DNA from: Hyphomicrobiales bacterium
GTDB taxonomy: Bacteria; Pseudomonadota; Alphaproteobacteria; Rhizobiales; Xanthobacteraceae
Reading direction: 5' to 3'
Assembly (NCBI GenBank): GCA_016210825.1
Contig: JACQTM010000120.1
Coordinates: forward strand, 1-5,044
DNA: 5,044 nt
Position numbers and translations under genes: made by a program. Of the stretch, positions 1-5,044 are shown one piece after another (position 1 is the stretch's first letter; each line of letters starts with the position of its first letter). The notes below the pieces were generated by a model. That model did not search any database. It was not told where the DNA came from and was given only the letters and a program-made list of their open reading frames with translations.

Positions 1-1
1 C

Positions 2-970
2 TTCCATTACGTTGCATTCCGACGCATCGCCGGCGGACTGAGCGAGGAGGCCGGCCACGTCTTTCGCTTCAAGGAGCAGGAGAAGCTGCACGAGGAGATA
101 ATCGACGACGGCCTTGCCAAGATCTACGCTTCGCATCTCGAAATCGCGCACGCCGTGGCGCGCGAGGATGCCGCCGAAATCGTGACCGCGTTGCTCGACG
201 GCAAGCCGTATCAGGCGATCGCCCGCTATCTCGCCAAGGTCGGCGCGAGCCTGTTGTTCGTCGGCAAGACGGGCGTTCACGCCGATCCGGAGCTTGATAT
301 CGGTGGCAATACCGAAAACCTGTTGCGCGCCGCTCTCTGTCACGTGTGGATCGGCACCGCGACCCATACGCCGCCGCTCGACGCCGTGGCGCGCGAAACG
401 ATCGTATGGAGCGCCGAAGCGGAACAGAAGATCGGCCGCGTTCCCGAGACGGTGCGCAACATGGTGCGGATGGTCATCCTCCGCTACGCCCAGGAGCAGG
501 GGCACACGGTGATCACTTCCGCTTTGGTCGACCAGGCGACCGCGCGCTTCTGCCCGGGCCACGGCAGGACGAGCGAGAATGGCGACGGCCTGCCGTGGAC
601 GGCGGCGGCAAAGGCCTTGGTCGAATCCCATAGCGACGCATCGGCCGCTGCCGATATTAGACTGCGCGCCGAAAAACGCGCGCAGCGCAATGGCGCCGAC
701 GAGGTGACTACCGATCACGTTCAGCCATTCCTCGGAACGCAGACGGATGTGCTTCCGACGTGGGTTGCAGCCGCACTGGCACGGCTGAACCGCGTGCCGG
801 AGATGGCGCGAGAGGCGGTGCGCAAGCGCGCTGAAGCCCATGCCCGCGATGCTGGCAATGCCGAGGTTACGACCGAGACCGTCGAGGCGGCACTCGCCGA
901 TTCTCGAATGGTTATGGAACAAGTCATGCACGCCGGTGGCCACAAGCTTCGGCTACAGCAAGGCGAGTGA
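2..970 (+). CDS. Universal stress protein fused to three PCP_red domains (5' end missing)
   Basis: The reading frame is open from the left edge, so the start lies upstream; 322 residues are visible. Residues about 1-118 are the later part of a Usp (UspA-like) domain. G88-KT-G91, nine residues, then G101 follows the ATP-binding Usp pattern G-x2-G-x9-G(S/T), except that G102 replaces the S/T. The Usp part is followed by three copies of a helical module of about 48 residues resembling PCP_red, the C-terminal domain of protochlorophyllide reductase BchB/ChlB. The copies begin at W136, W199 and W254. Copies 1 and 3 keep the central R-V-P motif (V147-P148, V265-P266); copy 2 lacks it and is degenerate. 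No membrane segment is seen. The gene ends four bases before the radical SAM gene, so the two are probably co-transcribed. I infer a cytoplasmic nucleotide- or tetrapyrrole-responsive accessory protein. The domain calls are fairly secure; the role is not known. An internal GTG at 155 is unlikely to be the start because Usp-like sequence continues upstream of it. Confidence 0.82.
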   Translation, partial: FHYVAFRRIAGGLSEEAGHVFRFKEQEKLHEEIIDDGLAKIYASHLEIAHAVAREDAAEIVTALLDGKPYQAIARYLAKVGASLLFVGKTGVHADPELDIGGNTENLLRAALCHVWIGTATHTPPLDAVARETIVWSAEAEQKIGRVPETVRNMVRMVILRYAQEQGHTVITSALVDQATARFCPGHGRTSENGDGLPWTAAAKALVESHSDASAAADIRLRAEKRAQRNGADEVTTDHVQPFLGTQTDVLPTWVAAALARLNRVPEMAREAVRKRAEAHARDAGNAEVTTETVEAALADSRMVMEQVMHAGGHKLRLQQGE

Positions 971-974
971 AACC

Positions 975-2249
975 ATGGCTGCGGCGATCGAACCGCCGTT
1001 CCTCGTGGCGTTGAATCTCACGCGTCGCTGCAATCTCAAATGTGCACACTGCTATCTGGACGCCGGGACACTGCGCGCTGGCGTGCCAGACGAGCTGCGA
1101 ACCGACGAGGTTCTCGTCCTACTCGGCCGCATTGCGTCACTCAGTGATGAGATCATGGTCGTACTCACCGGCGGCGAACCGCTGCTGCGGCAGGATATTG
1201 AGACGCTGGCCCGGCATGCTGCCGATCTCGGACTGATGGTCGTCGTCGGCACCAACGGGATGCTGCTGAACTCGCGCCGGGTGGCAGCGCTACGGACGGC
1301 AGGAGTAAGCGCCGTCGGCATCAGCCTCGACTCGCTCGATCCGGTCTATCATGACCGCTTCCGCGGCCTGTCGGGCGCGTGGCAAGCGACGTTGGCGGGG
1401 ATCGATGCCTGCCGACGGGCTGGCCTGATGTTCCAGATCCATTTCACGGCCACCGATGATAATGCTCACGAGCTCGACGACATGATTGCGTTCGCACGCG
1501 ATGCCGGGGCTGCCGTCCTGAATGTGTTTTTCGTCGTCTGCACGGGGCGCGGCCGAACCTTGTCCAACATCTCGGCCGAAAGATACGAGACGGTGCTGCG
1601 CCGTCTCGTCGAGGCGGCGCGCGACGAAACCACTCTCGTCGTGCGCGCGCGCTGCGCTCCGCATTTGAAGCGCCTCGCGCGACAAGCGATCCCGCCGCTG
1701 CCAATCACGCTTGCCGAGGGCTATGAAGCCGGTGGCTGCCTGGCGGGCCGTCGGTATTGTCGGGTAACGCCCGAAGGCGATCTCACGCCCTGTCCCTATA
1801 TCGAAATGTCGGCGGGATCCGTGCGCAAGACCGACTTTGCGCTGCTGTGGGTCAACGCACCTCTATTCGCTGCTCTGCGGTCACCAATGCTTGAGGGCCG
1901 TTGCGGTGCTTGCGAATTTGCGAAGCTATGCGGCGGTTGTCGGGCGCGTGCGCTGGCGCGCGACAACAACTTGATGGGTGAGGATTTCCTGTGCAGCTAC
2001 CAGCCGGCCGGCGGCTCGGTAATCGAGCCGACGGCGCCGGACGCTCCGTCGCTTGCCTGGAGCGAGGAGGCGGAAGCGCGACTGAGGCACGTGCCGCCGT
2101 TTGTGCGTGGCTTTGTTCGCCGGCGGGCCGAAGCGTATGCGCGCGAGCGTGGAGAGCCCGCGGTCAGCGTCATGCACTTGCATGCATTAGCGCGGCGGCG
2201 GTTTGGCGTAGGCGGGGCTTCCGCCGATCACCTTCCGGACGATCCATGA
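975..2249 (+). CDS. Radical SAM/SPASM enzyme of AhbD/NirJ type with C-terminal PCP_red domain
   Basis: This 424-residue protein is a cytoplasmic iron-sulfur enzyme. C19-x3-C23-x2-C26 binds the radical SAM [4Fe-4S] cluster, and TGGEP at 65-69 is the SAM-binding motif. A SPASM-type auxiliary cluster region spans about 227-340: C255-x12-G268-x4-C273, then C310-x2-C313-x5-C319-x2-C322, and C340. The stretches around CPYIEMSAG, CGACEFAKLCGGCRARA and CAPH resemble AhbD (which decarboxylates Fe-coproporphyrin III to heme b) and NirJ (heme d1 pathway). Residues about 361-410, beginning A361-W362 and including V373-P374, form a PCP_red domain, which is not part of standard AhbD or NirJ. I chose ATG 975 because the family similarity begins about ten residues later and an AGG lies 11 bases upstream. 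The in-frame ATG at 840 would overlap the Usp gene by 131 bases. The stop overlaps the next start. The radical SAM call is near certain; heme-type chemistry is inferred from similarity, and peptide maturation is the main alternative. Confidence 0.85.
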   Translation: MAAAIEPPFLVALNLTRRCNLKCAHCYLDAGTLRAGVPDELRTDEVLVLLGRIASLSDEIMVVLTGGEPLLRQDIETLARHAADLGLMVVVGTNGMLLNSRRVAALRTAGVSAVGISLDSLDPVYHDRFRGLSGAWQATLAGIDACRRAGLMFQIHFTATDDNAHELDDMIAFARDAGAAVLNVFFVVCTGRGRTLSNISAERYETVLRRLVEAARDETTLVVRARCAPHLKRLARQAIPPLPITLAEGYEAGGCLAGRRYCRVTPEGDLTPCPYIEMSAGSVRKTDFALLWVNAPLFAALRSPMLEGRCGACEFAKLCGGCRARALARDNNLMGEDFLCSYQPAGGSVIEPTAPDAPSLAWSEEAEARLRHVPPFVRGFVRRRAEAYARERGEPAVSVMHLHALARRRFGVGGASADHLPDDP

Positions 2250-3745
2250 CGGTCGACGTGACGGTGATCGGCGGCGGGATTTCCGGGCTGTCCGCGGCCC
2301 ATGCACTGATGCGTCTTGGGCATCGGGTGATCGTACTTGAGCGCCAGGTCGGGGTCGGCGGCAAGGCACATTCCGAGCGCATTGGCGGCTTCCTGATGGA
2401 GCACGGGCCGAGCTCGGTCGCCGCAGAGGGAGGGGTGGTTTCCGCTCTGGCGCAAGATCCCGGTTTCGGACATGAGCGTGTCGGATTGGGGCCTGACGTG
2501 CGGCAGCGCTATATCGTCGCCGACGGCAGGCTGTACGGTATCGCGATTCATCCGGCCGCGTTCGTCACAAGCGCATTCTTGTCGATGGCCGGTCGTCTGC
2601 GCCTGCTGACAGAGGCCGTCGTGCCCCGCCGCACCAGCGAGGTGGAAGAAACCGTAGCCGCATTCTGTCATCGGCGCTTCGGCAGGGAGTTCACCGATCG
2701 CGTGATCGATTCACTGGTCTGCGGCATGTTTGCGGGAACCGCGGATAAGCTGTCGATGGCCGCGACGTTTCCGCGGCTCGTCGAGATGGAGCGAAAATAT
2801 GGTTCGATCCTCAGAGCGGTGATTCTCGGCCACCTCTCTGGAAAGCGGATGCCGGCGCGGCGCCTGTTCTCGTGGCGGGAGGGTGTTGCCACCTTGCCAA
2901 CGGTCCTGGCGCAGCGGCTCGGCCCGCGCGTCAGGACGGGCGTTGCGGTGCGTCGGATTACGGCGCGTTCCCGCGGCTTTCTGGTCAAAACAGCTGGCGC
3001 CGGCGACATTGAGACCGACGCCGTCGTCATCGCAACCCAGCCACACGTGGCCGCCCAATTGCTCGACGGCGTCGATGGCGAAGCGGCGTGCAGCACGGCG
3101 CAGATCGAGACGCCGCCGCTGGCTGTGGTGTTTTTCGGCTACGCGCGAGAGCAGATCGAGCATCCCCTTGACGGCATCGGCTTTCTTGCTCCAAGCAGCG
3201 AGCAGCGTCAGCTGAGCGGGACATTATTCTGCTCGACCATGTTTCCGGGACGCGCGCCCGAAGGTTTCGTGTCGCTCGCGGCCTATATCGGCGGCGATCG
3301 GGCGCCGGAACTCGCGAGACTTCCGACGGATGAGCTGATCGAAATGGCGCGGCGAGAGTTCGCCGAATTGCTTGGCGTCAAAGGTGAACCCGTTCTGGCG
3401 CGCGTGCGTCATTGGCCGCGCGGCCTGCCACAGTACCGCATCGGTCATCGCGATCTGATCGCGGTATTAACGGGAACAGCAGATCGCCGGCCTGGGCTGT
3501 TCCTGACCGGCAACTACTTCGCGGGGGTCTCTGTTGCGACTTGCGTGGTGCATGCGACGCAAACCGCAATACGCGTCGATGCGTTTCTACGCCACCGTGT
3601 TCGTGAACTTGCCGTGTCACGGCACGAACCAATCTGCTCTGCGAATGGCGCTCGCGTGATGGCTATGTCGCCGCAATTTTCAAAGACCAAAAATGCTATT
3701 GCCGATTCCGATAGAGAGAACCGGTTCGCGAATTTCGCTTCGTGA
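2246..3745 (+). CDS. hemY: FAD-dependent protoporphyrinogen/coproporphyrinogen oxidase, HemY/CgoX type
   Basis: The 499-residue flavoprotein has an N-terminal dinucleotide-binding motif (GGGISG, 9-14), an acidic residue ending the second strand (E32) and GVGGKAHS just after it. The family-typical segment around 158-187 reads C-G-M-F-A-G, then K-L-S, F-P-R-L and K-Y-G-S. A C-terminal FAD-contacting segment lies at about 419-433 (F-L-T-G-N-Y-F-A-G-V-S-V). The family oxidises porphyrinogens to porphyrins by six electrons, using oxygen: protoporphyrinogen IX in most HemY enzymes, coproporphyrinogen III in the Gram-positive CgoX group. I cannot tell which applies here. ATG 2246 overlaps the upstream stop in an ATGA arrangement with no good Shine-Dalgarno, implying translational coupling. 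The usual family end falls near residue 455; the roughly 40 residues after that look foreign and may be read-through of former spacer. Many alphaproteobacteria use HemJ for this step, so this copy is probably accessory. Confidence 0.88.
   Translation: MTVDVTVIGGGISGLSAAHALMRLGHRVIVLERQVGVGGKAHSERIGGFLMEHGPSSVAAEGGVVSALAQDPGFGHERVGLGPDVRQRYIVADGRLYGIAIHPAAFVTSAFLSMAGRLRLLTEAVVPRRTSEVEETVAAFCHRRFGREFTDRVIDSLVCGMFAGTADKLSMAATFPRLVEMERKYGSILRAVILGHLSGKRMPARRLFSWREGVATLPTVLAQRLGPRVRTGVAVRRITARSRGFLVKTAGAGDIETDAVVIATQPHVAAQLLDGVDGEAACSTAQIETPPLAVVFFGYAREQIEHPLDGIGFLAPSSEQRQLSGTLFCSTMFPGRAPEGFVSLAAYIGGDRAPELARLPTDELIEMARREFAELLGVKGEPVLARVRHWPRGLPQYRIGHRDLIAVLTGTADRRPGLFLTGNYFAGVSVATCVVHATQTAIRVDAFLRHRVRELAVSRHEPICSANGARVMAMSPQFSKTKNAIADSDRENRFANFAS
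3599..3629. repeat. Nested inverted repeat at the end of the oxidase family domain
   Basis: An inner arm GCCGTG (3611-3616) pairs with CACGGC (3618-3623) around a single T. An outer arm GTTCGT (3599-3604) pairs with ACGAAC (3624-3629), which directly abuts the inner arm on the right and is separated by six bases on the left. In RNA this could form a bulged hairpin. No T-tract follows, so it is not a standard intrinsic terminator. It sits where the oxidase reading frame leaves its family consensus. It could be a relic of a former 3' end, a protein-binding site or chance. Confidence 0.5.
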
Positions 3746-3831
3746 CGATAGTGTTAAACGAGCGGGACTATGCACGGCAGTGCCACTAGCAACGCAGCGA
3801 CGGAACATGCGCCTAAGGAGCGCTTCGAACG

Positions 3832-3911
3832 CAAGCAATTGTAGAATAAGAGCTTGTGCGAGCCTCTTCACCGATTGTGCCGGCCGACTGCCGAACTATG
3901 TCAAGCAATTG
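3832..3911. repeat. Direct repeat of CAAGCAATTG
   Basis: CAAGCAATTG occurs exactly at 3832-3841 and again at 3902-3911, 70 bases apart, and both copies are followed within two bases by TAGAA. The repeat contains the palindrome CAATTG. A 10-base exact repeat in under 200 bases is uncommon by chance, and the second copy sits 20 bases before the hemerythrin start. An operator pair or the footprint of a small rearrangement are both possible. Confidence 0.5.
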
Positions 3912-3918
3912 ATAGAAA

Positions 3919-3923
3919 CGGAG
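3919..3923 (+). promoter_or_regulatory. Ribosome binding site of the hemerythrin remnant
   Basis: CGGAG ends seven bases before ATG 3931, a good Shine-Dalgarno spacing. It supports 3931 as the original start even though the coding part downstream is broken. Confidence 0.6.
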
Positions 3924-3930
3924 AGTAGAC

Positions 3931-4267
3931 ATGAAGTTAACCGATGCACTGTTGGGCGAGCATGGCGCGTTTTACATGCTTTTCGATCAAATTGAGGAAA
4001 TTGCTGCGACGGAAAACGCCATGGCTCAATGGCGCGGCGCCACGACGGTCTTGGAAGCGATGGTCAACTCACATGCCGTTCTTGAGGAAGAACTCCTCTT
4101 TTCCGCCCTTGAACCTCACCTGGGGAAGGAAGCGGGCCCGCTCGCCCTAATGATGCTGAGCACAAGGAGATGGAACGCATGCTGGCGTACATACAGGATG
4201 ACCCGGAATAGATCGAGCCATGTCTGGGCTGGTATACGGCGACAAGCTGTCAAATCACGCAAGGTAG
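3931..4267 (+). pseudogene. Hemerythrin-like (HHE domain) protein, frameshifted remnant
   Basis: Residues 1-74 from ATG 3931 resemble the first half of a bacterial hemerythrin-like HHE protein: H11 in G-E-H and H48-x3-E52 in the pattern of di-iron ligands. At about 4150-4155 the family-like sequence moves to a second frame, where codons 4155-4208 read AEHKEMERMLAYIQDDPE with the expected H-x3-E, then stop at TAG 4209. It continues in the third frame from 4211 as DRAMSGLVYGDKLSNHAR and stops at TAG 4265. Each switch is what the loss of one base would give, and neither lies in a homopolymer run. The unshifted frame stays open to 4278 (115 residues) but loses family character after residue 74. 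Intact members form a four-helix bundle with a di-iron site that binds oxygen or senses redox or NO. As read, this gene cannot make a complete site. Sequencing error is possible, but two separate errors are less likely than decay. Confidence 0.72.
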
Positions 4268-4370
4268 TGGACCATTGACCCTACAACCTCCATCCCTCAA
4301 ACTCACACGGCATACGACTTCGCGCTACTGGCGTCACCAATACGAACAATTCGATCGCGCTCATGTGTTT

Positions 4371-4377
4371 GGGGGGA
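4371..4377 (+). promoter_or_regulatory. Ribosome binding site that sets start 4384
   Basis: GGGGGGA lies about six bases before ATG 4384. The in-frame ATG at 4363 would place this purine run inside the coding sequence and has no Shine-Dalgarno of its own, so 4384 is preferred. Confidence 0.65.
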
Positions 4378-4383
4378 ATCACT

Positions 4384-4845
4384 ATGCAACTGAAACTGAA
4401 ACGCTCGCAGCGCGCGGGCGGGCTGACCGGCGGCAAAGTATTCTTTGCGCTCGACGCCCGCGCCGATTTGTCGCCAGACGAAAAGAGTCTGGTGCAGAAA
4501 TACAAGCTCGGCAACCTCGTCGTCTACGATAGCGAAGCGCGCAAGAAACACGCCGGCTCGGCTTACGGACATTTCGATGATGCCGCAAACGTTGCCGGTT
4601 TCGGTGCGTCGTCAGCCGGACGCAGCCTTTGGAAGAATGCGCGCGGTCTTGCCAGCGCGGCGATGATGGCGCTGTCGCTGCGCGTCACCGTCGACGGCTT
4701 GATGAGCGGCCAGCACATCGAGTGCAAGGAGCTTGACGAGCTGCTCGGCGCCGAGGCCGCGATCCTCGATGCCTGCAAGAGCCTCAAGGCCTATCTCGAC
4801 ACCGCGCTGACCTTTGACGGCCGGGAGGAGGTCGTTGAGTTCTAA
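4384..4845 (+). CDS. Conserved-looking hypothetical protein, 153 residues
   Basis: I do not recognise a named family. From ATG 4384 the protein begins MQLKLKRSQR, a basic N-terminus, followed by a short segment with FALDARADLSPDE and a compact charged region (YKLG, VVYDSEA). The middle is rich in Ala and Gly, about 60-95, and then helical. The end is acidic: HIECKELDELLGAEAA, a helix with a cysteine, then TFDGREEVVEF. No signal peptide or clear membrane helix is seen, although the Ala-rich stretch SAAMMALSLRV is moderately hydrophobic. Codon use is GC-rich with strong third-position bias, so it is a real gene. Its last 11 bases overlap the next gene, so the two are probably co-translated. My impression is of a protein type seen in Rhizobiales accessory regions or plasmids, but this is unverified recall. 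Nothing links it to the tetrapyrrole operon. Confidence 0.8.
   Translation: MQLKLKRSQRAGGLTGGKVFFALDARADLSPDEKSLVQKYKLGNLVVYDSEARKKHAGSAYGHFDDAANVAGFGASSAGRSLWKNARGLASAAMMALSLRVTVDGLMSGQHIECKELDELLGAEAAILDACKSLKAYLDTALTFDGREEVVEF
4823..4831 (+). promoter_or_regulatory. Ribosome binding site for the TTG-started gene
   Basis: GGGAGGAGG, inside the end of the preceding gene, is a near-perfect Shine-Dalgarno three to seven bases before TTG 4835. I see no ATG or GTG in that frame at a suitable distance, so this site decides the start. Confidence 0.65.
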
Positions 4846-5044
4846 GCTCCCAAAATATCAACCGCCGTCGCCGTTCACGCCGTTCCTGCGTCGCTTCACG
4901 GACGAACGGGCACGTGATCTGTCGGAGACCATCGCACTCTATGACGAGGTGCGTGCCGCGCATCGCGCCTCCGTCTGGGCGAAGGCGGATGCCATCGAGC
5001 GCGTCAACGGCTTTGTTGCCGATTGGGTCGGCGAGGTGGTGGAC
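4835..5044 (+). CDS. Hypothetical protein, N-terminal part only (3' end beyond window)
   Basis: A frame starting at TTG 4835 stays open for 70 codons to the right edge. It begins (M)SSKLPKYQPPSPFTPFL, a proline-rich head, and continues as a charged, mostly helical segment with many Arg, Glu, Asp and Ala (RRFTDERARDLSETIALYDE and onward), ending in a region rich in Val and Trp at the edge. It overlaps the upstream stop by 11 bases and has a very strong Shine-Dalgarno within the upstream gene, so the pair is translationally coupled. No family is recognised and no catalytic motif is visible in the fragment. The codon pattern is GC-rich and like its neighbour, which supports a real gene. The alternative is a later internal start, but none has a comparable ribosome binding site. 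Confidence 0.68.
   Translation, partial: MSSKLPKYQPPSPFTPFLRRFTDERARDLSETIALYDEVRAAHRASVWAKADAIERVNGFVADWVGEVVD

Larger units (their letters stand above)
3746..3930. other. Spacer between oxidase and hemerythrin remnant
   Basis: This 185-base stretch has GC of about 55% or less in the parts I counted, somewhat lower than the operon before it. Open frames that cross it carry no recognisable protein. It holds a 10-base direct repeat near its 3' end and a good Shine-Dalgarno just before the next start. I see no convincing terminator, RNA gene or strong promoter. Confidence 0.6.

Noticed and set aside
840..974. N-terminal extension of the radical SAM protein from ATG 840
   Set aside because: It would overlap the Usp gene by 131 bases, the extension is low-complexity in character, and radical SAM similarity starts only after ATG 975.
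1290..1685. Long minus-strand open frames opposite the radical SAM and oxidase genes
   Set aside because: These are typical GC-rich antisense shadows, with no recognisable domains and strong coding evidence on the other strand.
3875..3902. Possible promoter TTGTGC, 16 bases, TATGTC before the hemerythrin remnant
   Set aside because: Each box matches the sigma-70 consensus at only about three of six positions, which is expected by chance.
3693..3995. Open frame of 100 codons across the spacer into the hemerythrin start
   Set aside because: It overlaps the end of the oxidase and the hemerythrin start, shows no family resemblance, has no good ribosome binding site and has codon use unlike its neighbours.
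4275..4303. Possible promoter with TTGACC as -35 box before the 4384 gene
   Set aside because: The -35 box is good (five of six), but at 17 bases' spacing the -10 candidate CAAACT matches only three of six, so I do not annotate it.
4371..4376. Run of six G as a phase-variation tract
   Set aside because: Six bases is short for slippage control, and the run is well explained as a Shine-Dalgarno.
1..5044. CRISPR arrays, tRNA or rRNA genes, insertion sequence ends
   Set aside because: I read for regularly spaced repeats, cloverleaf signatures and transposase motifs and found none.

Overview
This window of moderately high GC fits an alphaproteobacterium, probably of the Rhizobiales. That placement rests on GC-rich codon use, tight ATGA-type gene coupling and the look of the last two small proteins, and it is an inference without a database search. 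Every gene I can support is on the + strand.

Positions 1-3745 form a compact three-gene operon. First is the 3' part of a gene for a universal stress protein (Usp) fused to three tandem copies of the PCP_red domain, the small C-terminal domain of the dark-operative protochlorophyllide reductase subunit BchB/ChlB. Four bases later comes a radical SAM/SPASM enzyme of the AhbD/NirJ (heme-forming) type, which also ends in a PCP_red domain. Its stop codon overlaps the start of an FAD-dependent protoporphyrinogen/coproporphyrinogen oxidase (HemY/CgoX type). Tetrapyrrole-associated domains in three adjacent genes suggest an accessory tetrapyrrole (heme-like) maturation system: the flavoenzyme would oxidise a porphyrinogen, the radical SAM enzyme would modify propionate side chains, and the PCP_red modules might hold the tetrapyrrole. 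The substrate cannot be read from the sequence.

Positions 3746-4383 look like decaying DNA with somewhat lower GC. The oxidase carries an unusual C-terminal tail of about 40 residues that begins at a nested inverted repeat. A 185-base spacer with a 10-base direct repeat follows. Next is a hemerythrin-like gene whose later parts can be followed only by moving through successive reading frames, so I call it a pseudogene.

Positions 4384-5044 start a different unit: a 153-residue protein of unknown function with a strong ribosome binding site, overlapped by a second unknown gene that starts with TTG and runs off the window. These two appear unrelated to the tetrapyrrole operon and may mark the edge of a mobile or accessory segment.
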